Assembly: GCA_027603945.1 (NCBI GenBank)
Contig: JADIIU010000002.1
Span: 124,001 to 188,000, forward strand
DNA from: Terramyces sp. JEL0728
Taxonomy: Eukaryota; Chytridiomycota; Chytridiomycetes; Rhizophydiales; Terramycetaceae
DNA: 64,000 nt
Reading direction: 5' to 3'
Of the stretch, positions 1 to 11,673 are shown one piece after another (positions within the stretch are counted from its first letter, which is position 1; each line of letters opens with the position of its first letter). The notes below the pieces were generated by a model. It was not told the origin of the DNA and made no database searches. It saw nothing but the letters and a program-made list of their open reading frames with translations. A program made the translations under genes and the position numbers.

Positions 1-1325
1 TGGTTAGTGAAGGACTGATACATTTCATTACTCCGCACATTCTCGGCAAAACGTAATAAAGTGGTACAGGCAACTCTTCCGAAATTACCATCACCATTCC
101 TGCCATTCTTTCCCAAGTGCCATACTTTGATTGGTTTGTAGCAATATGCCCCAACATTCTAGAGACAAATTCCTTATCATGAATTGGGTGTGAATATAAA
201 GGGCCGGCAATCTAGCATAAATAGCAAGTTACATGCATCTTATGACTACAGTGTTGGCAATTAGAATTCACATCTAAAGCGCTAGGGCCAAACTTTGGTC
301 CTTTATCCGTTTCGTTGTATTTTCCAATGGTTTGGGTTTCAAAGCTCTTGCATTGCTGGCAGTGATAGATCATGGAAGTTTTGCTGCATTAGAACATCAA
401 TACCTAGAAGACTGCTTCATTAGTTGCGCAGAATTATACACTCTGACAAACACCCGGACATAGTAGTCGATATGGCAACTAATCAATGGCACAATTGCTT
501 TTTTGTATCTGGACGCAATTGATTGAATGCTGTGCAATAAAATTCGCAAAGCAAGCTCATGTGTGTACGGAGCTTGGGGAATGTTCATCCCTCCGTATTT
601 TGCCCAACAGCTTTCCGGTTGACTTCCAGCTAAAACAGCCAAATCGGTACATGTAACGCACAAAAGTCCACCATCCGCAACGGCTTGGACAGCGCTGTCA
701 AGGAATGGTGCCGCTGATCCATACGGGTCCAAGTCAATAACATTGTACTCTGGTCCAGTATACAAAACTTTGCATGCATCTCCGTGGTTTGCTTGAATTA
801 TGTTTTCCGCTTTATTATGCTTGGCATTTCTTTCAATTGCTTTGACAGCGTCTTTTGATAAATCGTTGGTCAATATCTTTGATATTCGAGGAATTTCTTT
901 TGCATATCTAACCGAGCGTAAGCCAGAAGCAGAAAGGGCTTCCATAACTGAAATACCAGACTCATCAAACGATTTATGCAGGACATTGACCGGCTGGAAT
1001 GTGGAGGTGTCTGCAGAATCTAACATGCATTTAACCTGCAAGTTTCTCTTTTTCAGTTGTTTTTCAGTCATTTCGGGTGTGTATTCCTCATTTGTCATAG
1101 TGTAAATATCTGGATCCAGCTCCTGCTTCTTGTTTTTCTTTTGAAGCTTCTCTTTGAAATATAATTGACTCCATACTTTGATTGTTGCTATAGACATGTC
1201 TCTGTTAAATTCCTGGATTGGGTTGTAAAAGACTTGATCATCGAATAGGATTTCAGCAGACCCTATTTTAATATCCAAGCACCTTCCTTTACAGACTTTG
1301 TCCCATCTGCATTTAGAATCAACCA
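1..1325 (-). CDS. TRM1: tRNA (guanine-26-N2) dimethyltransferase, 3' end off window
   Basis: Methylates G26 of nuclear and mitochondrial tRNAs using S-adenosylmethionine. The early part matches the family (GSAEILF, then VFYNPIQEFNRDMSI), followed by the catalytic/SAM motif DLDPYGSAAPFLDSA and CVTCTDLAVLAG, and YYVRVFVRV just before the zinc-binding part. Two ultrashort introns (384..403 and 212..232) must be removed. Joining then gives the C-x2-C pair YHCQQC, a second pair CQHC, and AGPLYSHPIHDKEFV, which is the usual TRM1 continuation. I chose the ATG at 1325 because it directly precedes the conserved block. An in-frame extension to 1374 has only a poor leader. The gene runs off the left edge, so its C terminus is missing here. 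The 5' end sits about 60 bp from the stop of the upstream G8 gene. Confidence 0.93.
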
Positions 1326-1385
1326 TTTCGGTACCTCTTCTTTTCCCATTTATTCGAAAAAAAATATAAATCAAAATACCCTTTA

Positions 1386-4300
1386 TTAGAAAATGTAAAC
1401 GGAGAGTATAACAAAGCTTGCAAGGGCAAAGAAAGAGAATTTATCCGCGCTGGAGTGCGTGTCAGTTGCTGCTGGAAGATTGGAAGGGATGGATGATGAT
1501 GAATTGTAAATGCGGATTTGCTTTGTCAGACTTGAAACAGCTGTTCTAACAATGTCAAAGTTGTCACTTAAATGACAGTATAATCCATTTACACCCGGAC
1601 ACGTTGCTTGGATTTGGATGAATGAATGCCCGGTCAAAATTGGAAGTGTTATGCCGTCCCGGGAGAACTGGTATGCAGACATATCTTGATGTCTATCAAA
1701 AACACCATTTCTTCCTAGCTGGCCGTCTACCTGCTGAATTACACTTATATACAGAACGTTGATTGTTGTGTCAAAGAAATAAGCTGCTCCAAACGTTTTA
1801 GCTTGTGCTGCAAAGTCTTGATAGTTGAAAGTTTGAGTAAATTTAGCCTGGCATACTGTCAACTGAGTCCATTGTCTGCACCAAGAAGCAGCATTATAGG
1901 TAATGCTAAATCGAGATCCTGGAGGGTAAGGGAAAGCGAGGATATGTGTAACATTCGATTCAAGCTGGATATTGCTGATGACCAAATTAGTTGGTGCCCC
2001 ATCCAAATATCTTATATACCAACCGCCTCCCAGCCGGGGATCAATTGGGCCGGTAATTTTGGAATTAACTTCGACAACCAAGCCCGTTGACGAGAGGTTT
2101 TCATTTCGAAGAATGTGGGTAGCATAGGCAACTGGCGGACATGGTATAAAATTGCCATTGCCACATTGAGTTTTGCCTATGGTAGCCTGGTCAGCTTGAC
2201 TGGCTTGCAATATCAACGAACCAGTAGAAATCTTTTTTCCATCAGTTGTAATAGAATTGCACAACCACATATTCATTTGAGTTGAAGGCATACTACATTC
2301 ATTTGGATTAAGCAACCACCATTTGTTTGCCCAAGCAGAACCCATTTTTTGAGGAACAGTCTTTAGTGAAGCAGATCCATCGGTATCTTTCCAATTTTGT
2401 AGTCTACCCGAGATAGTTTGATGGGCGGTTTGCCCAAACCGCCATAGCTTTGTACGGTCATATATCTGATATTTTATGTTTGCGGTTGCCTGCATCTGCT
2501 CTGGAACATATTGATCAGAGTGTGTAAGAAAACTCCAAGCATTTCCAAAACAAGATTGGACTCCATTCATTCCAGTTTGTGGAATACAGCCATTCCAGCT
2601 TGTGGTGCAGTTACGGAAAGTAGTATTGGTGATAATATGGGATTGCCCCACATCATACCACTGAAACCCAGCATATTCGCTCCAATAAGCTTGATCTCTT
2701 CCATTGCAGTTCCAACTTTGAGTTCTGGCAGTAGGACAGTCATTATAAAGCGGGAGTATATTTCGAGTTCTGCAAATAACCAACATTTGGTTTACCCACA
2801 CCTGCCCAAACATGCTTGCAGCTTTACCACAATCGTGCGCTTCATACCGGATTAATTCTTGTCGGTTTCCCCAGTGCATTATTCCCCTATTTGCCAAAAA
2901 TGCTTTGGTATTGGTGAATCGCATCCACAGGTTTTTTATGCATGTTACGGAATTGGGGTTTGAGCTGCAAGTGTTGAAACCGTTATTGACCATTCTGCCA
3001 GGATTGTAACTAGGAGCCCCAGTATCTGGATCAAATCCTTGATATAATCCCCCGATATAAAATGCGCCTGCATTTTGCCACCAATAACCAGTAGAATGAG
3101 CACTATTGCCGTCAAATATCAAAGTTGGTCTGGTACTAGGATTGATTACTACGCCATGGCTGAGGCCAGCTGCAGAATACAACGCAGGGAAAGCAAATCC
3201 GCTCCAGCCGCCGGAAGCTGCGTTTCCAATAAAAACATTATGCGGGTTAGTTATGTAAAACCCAGACGCAGATACGTCAGATGGCACAATTAGGTTGACT
3301 GGATCATAATAGACCGTATCCAAAGTTTGCGTGTAAAACATTGTTGGATCAGTAATATTGCCAAGAAAATGAATGAAGCCAGCAAAATTGTATTTCAGTA
3401 CATTGTATTCCTCGACCCCATCTTCAAGGTAGTAGCAGTGTCCAGTAATGTCATAGCTAACTGTGTTATATAGAGTAAAGTTATTGGTTCCATGAATGCT
3501 CACACACCTGTAAAACGAAGAGCGGATTGCGCTGTACTTGAGATAACTTTGGTTTCCATGGTTTCCAAGCATGTGGACATGGAATGGGTATCGTCCCATA
3601 ACATTGGTTTGACCCATATGATACAGCCCGACTCCCGTCAATTTACCGACTCCATTGTCTGATACATAGATGTGCCCTCCAAAGCCCTTTGGAGCACCGC
3701 AAGGTCGCAGAGATGTTCCTGAGCCATGGTCTCCACTACATTTGTAATTTTTGCCATTCAAACTCGATATTTCGGCTGCCGTCAAGTTTCCTTGAACAAC
3801 AATGTTTCTGGAGAGCAGGGCAACTTCTGCCTGATATTCTGTTCCGCCATAGTGAGTATACTTTAGCGGAGCATTCAAAGTAATAGCGGTTACATTTGCA
3901 CCAAATTTTGTCAAATGCAAGGAAACTATTGTCCGAACTTCATTTTGATGCGATTCAAGACTGTCTTTTAAAACAGTTGTGGTGATCGCAATTTCTTGAT
4001 TTGGAGTCCAATTAACAGTATCTTGAATGTAGATGACAGTTGATCCAGCTCGGGCCGTGGTTGCCAATCTAGTCCATGTTGGCGCGAAAACAAAGGAATG
4101 TATTTCCAAAGTACCGCCGCTAACATATATTCCTTTGACAAATGGTTTTGGGGGGAACGGCTGGGCTGCTAGATTGCCAAACAAGTTTATTTTGACACTG
4201 TTATGGATTCTGCAAGTCTCTGACCCGATCAGCATGTGTCCGTTTAGAATAATTCCCATAGTATTCAAGATTATGGAAGCGTCGTCAAATATCAATGAGG

Positions 4301-4764
4301 TGTTTACAGGTACGGTGATGTATCCATAAACTCTTTGTTGTAATGAAGTATTAGTCACCAGGATATTCTTATTGGATGGCAAAGTGATAGATGAACCATT
4401 GGCGTTCGGAAGTGCTCCGTGCGGCCAAATACTAGGGTTATTCCAGTTCACAAGATTTGGAAACTCGTGGGGGCAGTTCCGCTTTAAAAGGTTATCGGAG
4501 TTCAGCGTGGAAAGGTTGGGACGGGGAAATGTTACGCCTTCCGACCAGTGGTTTTGGATAAAGACAGGATCAGCAGATCTTTTATGCTTTTTGCTATCTC
4601 CATCGTCGATGATCAAATATTCATCTCCGCGTTTCTCATGCTCCAGGTGAGATACGTTGTGCAGTCGATTTTGAATATAGTTCATCATGCTCGCTTTGGA
4701 TTATCGTTTCGTTACCTTTAGAGGTTGCCAATAATCCACAGAGGATAATCAGCCCAGACTTCAT
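1386..4764 (-). CDS. Secreted G8-domain / beta-helix protein, probably GPI-anchored
   Basis: A protein of 1118 residues related to the G8 group (CEMIP, TMEM2, PKHD1L1). A 22-nt intron (4694..4715) separates a signal-peptide exon, MKSGLIILCGLLATSKA, from the rest. A dibasic KHKR about 35 residues after it could be a processing site. The G8 domain lies around residues 90-230. A long right-handed beta-helix-like region follows, with many N-x-S/T sites and spaced cysteines. The C terminus is a Ser/Thr-rich stretch and then a hydrophobic tail (FSFFALASFVILSVYIF), which suggests GPI anchoring. Hyaluronan processing is known for some animal relatives but is not implied here. The stop TAA overlaps AATAAA. 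The substrate is unknown. Confidence 0.8.
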
Positions 4765-4971
4765 CTCGGATTTTGGAGAAAATAATCGCGTAAAATAAGT
4801 GGTGCTATTTGAATATCACCCAAGTAAGCAATACCACTCGGAACTTTCAAATTTGTTTTTAATATATTTACAATCGCTTTACAGTTCTTGGTTTGTCACT
4901 TAAATTGGATATGGGGGATGGTGATGCAAGCCCAGATACATCTTTCAGCTTACTTTTACTTTTTTCTAGTG

Positions 4972-6272
4972 TTAATCTGTATTACTTTTGTCTGGAATCT
5001 TTTCTTTTTTGACATCTGATTTCGCCCGATCTGGTGTTGGAGATGACACTTCCTCACTTAAATCCAATTCGGATAGTCTAGTTCTGGCTTTTGTTGAATT
5101 CTTGTACAGGTTTTGCCAGCGTACAAACGCTAAAATGGCCAGCATTCCCTTCTTTAATCTTCGTTCCGCGTTGTACGATCTCATCAAGTCCAGGACATTG
5201 GCATTAGCTCTGGAGTTTGTATTAGATCCACTTTCGTTCTTTGTGAAAAAGATATTACTAGTAACCAAGGATGGTTTGCAATCTCCCCTGCACTAATTCT
5301 CATTGCTGGATCAAATTTCAAAGTCAACTCGCATAGATTTTTTGCTTATTTTAACGTAGAGTACCTCTGCTGTCGATCTCTCCCCAATATTTTTCTGGAT
5401 ATTCTATTTTTCCTGAGCTAATCATATCATGAACTGCCCGCTCAGCTTCTTTTTCATACTGACATAATAGCAAATACAACATCACTCCTATACTCCACAC
5501 ATCGCATGTATGGTTATATCCCAAATGCTTTATAATCTCGGGAGCTTTGTTAATCCGCTTGTTACCCATATACATCGGAGTTCCAGCAATGTTATCTACT
5601 CCGTTGGAGTTGTCCGAGTAACAAGCAAGTCCAAAATCCGCCAATTTTATAACGTAATCATGATCCGCTATGTCGTATTTTAAAAGTATATTCTCAGGCT
5701 GCATTAGTGAACATTACTTTGATATCTCGATGAACAATTTTGTTGCGATGTAAATATGCTGGTATTAGGGAATAATTACTAACTGCATTAGTCAGTTGTG
5801 AAATGATGGCTCGGATGGTCTTGTCTGAGCAATATGATGATTTCCTGATGGCCTGAACCAGCTCTCCGCCTTCGCATCTACATGAATATTCGTTTACAGC
5901 TCCATTACCAAAGCGATTTTCTGGGAATTTTCAAACACTTCGTATAGCTGTAATATATTATCGTGCTGAATGGATTTCATTATGCTGACTTCCCTTTCTT
6001 GTTGCTCATAAAATGATGTTGCTCCTAGTTTCTTTTTAAGCGTTTTGCAAGCGTACATCTGCTTTGTCGTTTTATGCTCCACTATATTTACAACTCCAAA
6101 AGCCCCCCTATGGTTCAGCGATTCTTTACTGTCCTATAATTTTTCCAACTTGGTATATATTTTCAAATTCATTAAATGCATTTTCCGACCGTAGATGAGG
6201 TACTTTGTCTCCTTTCTTTTCTCTTATCGACGCAGGATAGCTCTCCTGCTTATCGGGTTCGGTTTCTGGCAT
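4972..6272 (-). CDS. Ca2+/calmodulin-dependent Ser/Thr protein kinase
   Basis: A 392-residue CaMK-group kinase built from seven exons. Introns: 6108..6129, 5878..5897, 5699..5717, 5545..5565, 5345..5364 and 5239..5258. After joining, the glycine loop reads GQGAFGVV, the ATP lysine is in YACKTLKKK, the catalytic loop is HRDIKPEN, and the activation segment is DFG...GTPMYMAPE. Subdomain XI ends with MRISAGEIANHPWL. The intron at 5545..5565 is 21 nt with no stop, so unspliced sequence reads through MYM-GNKRINK-APE. The tail YNAERRLKKGMLAILAFVRW resembles the CaMKII autoinhibitory/calmodulin-binding segment, but no association (hub) domain follows. The start at 6272 is the first in-frame ATG. It is divergent from BCS1, with 138 bp between the two starts. 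Confidence 0.9.
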
Positions 6273-6410
6273 CTGTAAATAAAACCAAGGAAGGTGACGT
6301 GGATTTTTATTTCATTTACCACGTTCTGTATGAATATAGCCGCATTCCCAATAGGCAATTACTTGAGCACTTGGGTTTTTTCAACCTTAAAATATTTTTC
6401 CATTTGAACC

Positions 6411-7762
6411 ATGGAATCGTTTTTTGCAGGCAATCCCTACTTTTCAGCTGGGTGAATTATTTATCTAATCAAGTGCGGGAATATTAGGACTTACAGCTGT
6501 TGGTGGGCTACTGGTAAGAGGTGCGGGAAACCTTGCACATGTTGTCCAGCGAAGAATGCTGGTCACACTTGAGATACCAATTAAAGATCCTTCTTACAGT
6601 TGGTTCCTTGAATGGATGACCCAAAACAGCAAAACTAAAGCACCGCCTAAATCCTTCATTGACAGGGCAATGGCAAAAAATCTACATCAGCTATCAATAG
6701 AAACCACATTTACGAAATATCCCAATGGAAGCACAAAGGCAGAATTCAGTCTAGTGCCAGGGCAGGGAAGACATTTTTTCAAGTATCAGCATTCATGGTT
6801 TCAAGTACTCTTTACTAATGGTAGGTTGAAAGGTCTAGGGAAAGTAAAATGGTTGATATTACTACTGGCTCGCCTTGGGAGACTATAAAAATTACTACAC
6901 TAAGCAAGGATAGAAATTTATTTGTGCAGATACTGGAAGAGGCAAAGACCGCTGCACTATCCAAGGAAATTGGAAAGATGGTTGTATTTACTTCATACGG
7001 CCATGAATGGAGACCGTTTGGATTACCGAGAAAACGAAGACCGCTGTCGTCAGTGGTTTTAAATGGAAATACCTCTGCAGAAATCTTAAATGATGTCAAG
7101 CAGTTTTTAGAAGCAGAAAAGTGGTACAACGACCGCGGCATTCCATATCGGCGTGGTTACTTACTGCATGGCCCGCCAGGTACGGGGAAATCCAGCTTTA
7201 TTCAATCGCTTGCCGGCGAGTTAGAGTATAATATCTGCATTATGAATTTAGCCGAGCTGGGGATGACAGATGATAGATTTGCACATTTATTGAATAACAT
7301 CCCCCCAAGGAGTATTATTTTATTAGAAGATATCGATGCCGCTTTTTCTGACAGGACTGCAGCAGAAACAGCAAAGCAAGGGTAATTTAGTTTAATGTCA
7401 GGCACCAAGGCATGCTGACACTGTCAGGATTACTTAATGGATTAGACGGCGTGGTTGCTTCAGAAGAAAGAATCATTTTTATGACAACCAATCACCTCGA
7501 TAGACTCGACCCTGCTATTATAAGACCAGGGAGGGTAGACACACGGATCTTTATTGGAAATGTAGCAGAAGAACAAGCCAGGACAATGTTTCTGAAGTTT
7601 TATGAAGGCGAAAACCTTTTGGCAACGAAATTTGTTGATGAACTGAAAACTGTGGGACTGATTGATATTACAAGTCCGGCCAGTCTCCAGGGCCATTTCG
7701 TACAAAACAAAGACAGTGCTCAACATGCACTGGACAACATTGAGCATTTAGTACCAAAATAA
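6411..7762 (+). CDS. BCS1: BCS1-type mitochondrial AAA ATPase
   Basis: Inner-membrane AAA protein that translocates the folded Rieske iron-sulfur protein during complex III assembly. The joined protein has 429 residues, close to the family norm. It begins MESFFAGNPYFSAGAG with a transmembrane segment (ILGLTAVGGLLV), as in BCS1 proteins, which use an internal signal. The BCS1-specific middle domain is next, then Walker A GPPGTGKSS, Walker B SIILLEDIDAAF, the second region of homology (TTNHLDRLDPAIIRPGRVD) and a C-terminal helical part. Introns are 6452..6473, 6805..6824 and 7382..7401. Each restores conserved sequence, for example WFQ|VERSRESKMVDITTG. The start is fixed by the exon-1 match. 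Confidence 0.95.
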
Positions 7763-7850
7763 ACATATAATTATTCTGCTGAACTTGGCAATCAGGAGCG
7801 GAGCGCGTAGAATGTGACTTTTTTCATTTAGGATTTGACCAAATTGCAAG

Positions 7851-8754
7851 ATGATGGGGACAGAACCAGATATGGATGAACCAAACCAGATGCACCATGA
7901 AAACCTAGGACAGCTTGTGCTCTATCAAAGAAAGATTGACATAATGAATAAAGTTATCCAAGAGCAACGAGATAAAATACTTGGCTATTCAAAGATCGCC
8001 CAGCAATACGAGACGCAAACCAAAGACGTGGACGCAATGAAAGACAGGATCAAACGCTTGAATAATGATGTGAGTGTTGCTAACCCTAGACGCTTCAGTT
8101 GGCAAAGTTTACCGACAAGGTTGAAGAATTGCAAAAAGAGTTGGAGAGCAAGCAAAAAGAAGTAGATTGTTTGAAGAGCGAACTGAAAGTCGCTGAACTA
8201 ACAGAACAAGATACGGCAAGCAAGCTGGTAGAAGTAAGACAGGACTACACCAATCATATCGCCACGATTCTCCAGGTTGGGAATGAGGAAATGAATTATT
8301 TATTATACCAGGACAACACTATAGCCGCTCTCGAGCTAAATCTCAAGTCTTGGTTTTCCAAGCCCGCCAGATTGTTGTGGAGATCCACCTTATGCAGCAG
8401 AGGTAAAATTCGATTAACAAGATATCCATAAAGCGGTCCAAAATCATTGGGTTCCAGATTCAGAATGCAAATGCTGTCAAGAGCCATCTTGCAATTCAAA
8501 ATTCACAATGCTCAATCGTAGACACCATTGCAGAAGGTACAGAAAGCTAACCAAGATGCGGCAAAATCTATTGCAAGAATCATTTAGAATATCTAAATAT
8601 AACTATAGTTGAAAAGATCTACGATGCAAACGCGCCAAGAACGTTGGTCTGCAACGAATGCTGCAGGATTGCCAAGGTGGGTAATCATTAATCATAGCTC
8701 CCAAAGACGCAGCACAATTCGTTCGAGGAATGCGTCTTTAACCACTCTGAATAA
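7851..8754 (+). CDS. FYVE zinc-finger coiled-coil protein
   Basis: A 274-residue protein with an N-terminal coiled coil (about residues 15-160, rich in K/E/Q) and a C-terminal FYVE domain, which binds phosphatidylinositol 3-phosphate on endosomes. The FYVE signature appears only after splicing: WVPDSE, CKCC, then RRHHCRRCGKIYC and LVCNECC. Introns are 8072..8091, 8406..8424, 8539..8557 and 8680..8700 (19-21 nt). The intron at 8539 falls inside the RRHHC-RRCG core. The stop TAA (8752-8754) overlaps AATAAA. The start is the ATG pair at 7851; an upstream non-coding exon is possible. The stretch just before the zinc finger is the least certain part of the model. The partner or Rab link cannot be told. 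Confidence 0.82.
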
Positions 8755-8783
8755 TAAACCCGTTTTTCCTTTTTTCAGCGTGG

Positions 8784-9926
8784 ATGTTTAAACTGAAAAT
8801 CAATAGTCTGATTGCAAGGAATTCGTCCAGCTACACTCTCACAAACAAATCAGTGATACTTTCAATACCAAATCCTACCGAATTTCATTACTCATGGCTG
8901 CGGGATAATTGCCAGTGTTCATTTTGTGTCCATTCTTTGACAAAACAAAAACTACATTCATCAGGACAAGCTGTATCGAAAAAACCGCTCAGCGTGGAAG
9001 TGCTTGCTAATACGGTCAAAATTATTTGGCCCAAAGACGCATTATTACCGCTCGCGCAAGAACATACCAGCGAATATGACAAGAAGTGGCTCCAAAGATT
9101 TCATTATACTAAACCATTCCAACCAACGATTAAGCCAGTAATGTGGGACTTGAAGAATTATAAACGCGAATCAATTGATTACAAAGATTTCCAAACACCG
9201 GATGGATTCAAAAAGGTGCTTCGGCAACTGCATGACTATGGATTAAGTTTTTTAAAGAATGTTCCAACGGATAAGGATACTCGAGTGGAACAAGTTGCCC
9301 AATCATTTGGTCCAATTCAGGAAACATTCTATGGTAAGAGCTGGGATGTAAAGAACGATCCGAATTCGAAAAACATTGCCTATACTTCACTCTACCTTGG
9401 TCTTCATATGGATTTAATGTATTTCGAGTCGCCGCCAGGATTGCAATTCCTTCATTGCCTGCAAAACACCGTAACTGGCGGGACTTCACTCTTTTTGGAC
9501 TTGTTTAAAGTAGTCGAAGATCTAAGGAGAGAACATCCGAAGCAATTCAAAGTACTAACAGAATATCCTGTTCGGTTCTTGTATGAAAACGATGGGCACC
9601 ACATGGACTTTAATAGGCCAACAATCAACATTGATATCAATGACGGCTACAACATCTACTATTCGCCTCCTTTCCAAGGGCCATTGCACGGGCCTCCAGA
9701 GAAAGTAGATGAATTCTATGAAGCATTTGCTTTGCTGGAGACAAAGATTAATCAGAGAGACGGGCTATACGAGTACTTGATGAAAGAGGGCGATCTGGTC
9801 ATATTTGCCAATAGAAGAGTCTTGCATGGAAGGGACAAGTTTGATCCCTTCTCAGGACATCGATGGCTGAAAGGAACGTACATCGGATTTGATGAATTCA
9901 AGGTTACTATTACTAATCTAGGATAA
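8784..9926 (+). CDS. Gamma-butyrobetaine / trimethyllysine dioxygenase family
   Basis: A 380-residue Fe(II)/2-oxoglutarate dioxygenase of the carnitine biosynthesis family (BBOX1/TMLHE). The N-terminal zinc-binding domain has WLRDNCQCSFC with a following histidine. The jelly-roll core has the metal-binding H-x-D in LHMDLMYFESPPGLQ and the distal histidine in RRVLHGRDKF, with the 2-oxoglutarate arginine expected in GHRWLKGTYIG. Families acting on gamma-butyrobetaine and on trimethyllysine are hard to separate by eye, so no gene symbol is given. There is no intron. A pyrimidine-rich tract ending in CAG lies just before the ATG and could be a 3' splice site of a 5'-UTR intron. It starts 29 bp after the FYVE gene stop on the same strand. 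Confidence 0.88.
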   Translation: MFKLKINSLIARNSSSYTLTNKSVILSIPNPTEFHYSWLRDNCQCSFCVHSLTKQKLHSSGQAVSKKPLSVEVLANTVKIIWPKDALLPLAQEHTSEYDKKWLQRFHYTKPFQPTIKPVMWDLKNYKRESIDYKDFQTPDGFKKVLRQLHDYGLSFLKNVPTDKDTRVEQVAQSFGPIQETFYGKSWDVKNDPNSKNIAYTSLYLGLHMDLMYFESPPGLQFLHCLQNTVTGGTSLFLDLFKVVEDLRREHPKQFKVLTEYPVRFLYENDGHHMDFNRPTINIDINDGYNIYYSPPFQGPLHGPPEKVDEFYEAFALLETKINQRDGLYEYLMKEGDLVIFANRRVLHGRDKFDPFSGHRWLKGTYIGFDEFKVTITNLG

Positions 9927-10007
9927 AGTTAGAATGCATCTCTGGAAATGAGCTCGGAATAAAAATAACGTGATGTGACCATTTGTTTAATTAAAATTTT
10001 TGCAAAA

Positions 10008-11171
10008 ATGTTGAGGAAATTATCAACCAGCTCACTGCTGAGGACAGGATTCACAGAGAAATTAAAGAATGGTCCAGGACTACAGGAATTCATAGAGCGC
10101 TCTTCGAAAATGACATTGGAAGAAAGCCTAGAGTTGAACACTCCAAACATTCATCCATTGACAAAAAGAAAGTACTAGCTAATTAATTCAGACACCAGAA
10201 GCTTCCCTCATGGCTAAAAACCGAAATCCCAGTTGGTCAGGATTTCAAGAGAATTAAAAGGGATCTGCGAGGATTAAAACTAAACACTGTCTGTGAAGAA
10301 GCAAGGTATTTGGTTGTTGATAAAGATGTCCAAATATCGGCGAATGCTGGGGAGGCGGCGAAGATGGTACCGCTACAGCAACTATTATGCTGATGGGCGA
10401 TGAATGCACCAGAGGGTGTAGATTTTGTTCTGTAAAAACAAATAGAAATCCGAACCCTTTGGATCCTGACGAGCCAGAAAATACAGCAGAAGCAATTTCT
10501 AGATGGGGACTGGATTATATTGTGATGACTTCTGTTGATCGCGATGGTAATTTGACTTAATATTAGATCTTCCTGATGGTGGGGCATCTCACTTTGCCAA
10601 GACCGTTCGGTTGATAAAGGAAAAGGCTCCTCATATCCTTGTTGAAACGCTTACTGGTGATTTCTGGGGGAAATTGGAAAATGTAGAGACTGTTGCACTT
10701 TCAGGAGTGGACGTCTATGGTAACTCTTCTTTAATTAGCCCACAATATCGAAACAGTTGAAAATTTACAACCATATGTAAGAGACAGAAGAGCTGGATTT
10801 AAGCAGTCGCTATCTGTGTTGGAAAGGGCAAAGTCTGTACAGCCTTCACTTGTAACAAAGACTTCCATGATGCTTGGTTTGGGGGAGACTGATGAAGAAG
10901 TAATGCATGCATTAAAAGGTACACTTTATTAATTTCAGAATTACGCAAGATTGATGTAGATGTAGTTACCTTTGGCCAATATATGCGGCCAACAAAGAAA
11001 CACATGAAAGTCGAAGCTTATATTACCCCAGAAAAGTTTGACTACTGGGCAGAGACTGCAAAGGAATTGGGATTCAAGTATGTGGCTTCTGGACCTTTAG
11101 TTAGGTCGAGTTATAAGGCTGGAGAGCTTTATATCAAGAATATTTTAAGAGCAGAAAAGAATAAAGAATAA
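10008..11171 (+). CDS. LIP5: Lipoyl synthase, mitochondrial
   Basis: Radical-SAM enzyme that inserts sulfur into octanoyl groups to make lipoate for pyruvate and 2-oxoglutarate dehydrogenases and the glycine cleavage system. The 354-residue product has an N-terminal presequence ([15 protein letters not shown]). The auxiliary cluster motif C-x4-C-x5-C is formed across an intron ([14 protein letters not shown]), and the radical-SAM motif is [10 protein letters not shown]. The C-terminal half has [21 protein letters not shown] and [13 protein letters not shown]. Five introns of 19-20 nt: 10172..10191, 10306..10325, 10547..10566, 10720..10738, 10919..10938. AATAAA (11160-11165) lies inside the last codons. 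The stop is only 4 nt from the stop of the convergent gene. Confidence 0.97.
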
Positions 11172-11175
11172 TTGT

Positions 11176-11574
11176 TTATTTACGCTTTGGTTTATGCGTT
11201 GCTGTGATGCAAGTTAGCAATAAGCTGAAAACAGTAAAGAGAGCAGTGAGATTGCCAAGGTTCCAGACTGCGCAAACATATGTAAAGAATTCATCCAAAG
11301 CAAAGCAGCCAATCCTACCGAAATAAATCTTGGCAATAATTCCAGTAGCTACCAAAACCAAATTCCCAAGTTGGACAATTCCAAATCGTTTCTTGTGTGT
11401 GAACATCGCAAGCAGCATAATAATAAGATTCCAAGCAATGAAAACCAATGGCTCGAGTTTGTTTGTCCTGATTGGTGATACCGATGTGAGCCAAAATGAC
11501 GATGTGAATAGAGTGGTGAACCAGTACACAATTCCAATCAAAGAAAGCAGAAACTGTATTCCAGCAGTAAACAT
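11176..11574 (-). CDS. Small four-TM membrane protein, unknown
   Basis: A 132-residue hydrophobic protein with about four predicted membrane segments (around residues 4-26, 42-60, 66-84 and 100-122). I do not recognise the family. The C terminus HKPKRK ends in a K-x-K-x-x pattern that often retrieves membrane proteins to the endoplasmic reticulum. No intron is needed. The stop overlaps AATAAA (TAAATAAA read on the minus strand), and the gene converges on LIP5 with 4 nt between stops. Codon use looks like its neighbours. Confidence 0.72.
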   Translation of the reverse strand: MFTAGIQFLLSLIGIVYWFTTLFTSSFWLTSVSPIRTNKLEPLVFIAWNLIIMLLAMFTHKKRFGIVQLGNLVLVATGIIAKIYFGRIGCFALDEFFTYVCAVWNLGNLTALFTVFSLLLTCITATHKPKRK

Positions 11575-11673
11575 GGCGCACTAATATTTTTCAATTGTTT
11601 TGGTCTTATTCATTATCATTGCCATTACAGACAGCTCGGGAACTAATAGCTCGAAATGACAAAAGACGATTTA

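Noticed and set aside
3075..3293. Many short plus-strand frames opposite the G8 gene and opposite other long genes
   Set aside because: They are antisense shadows of strongly supported genes with conserved domains.
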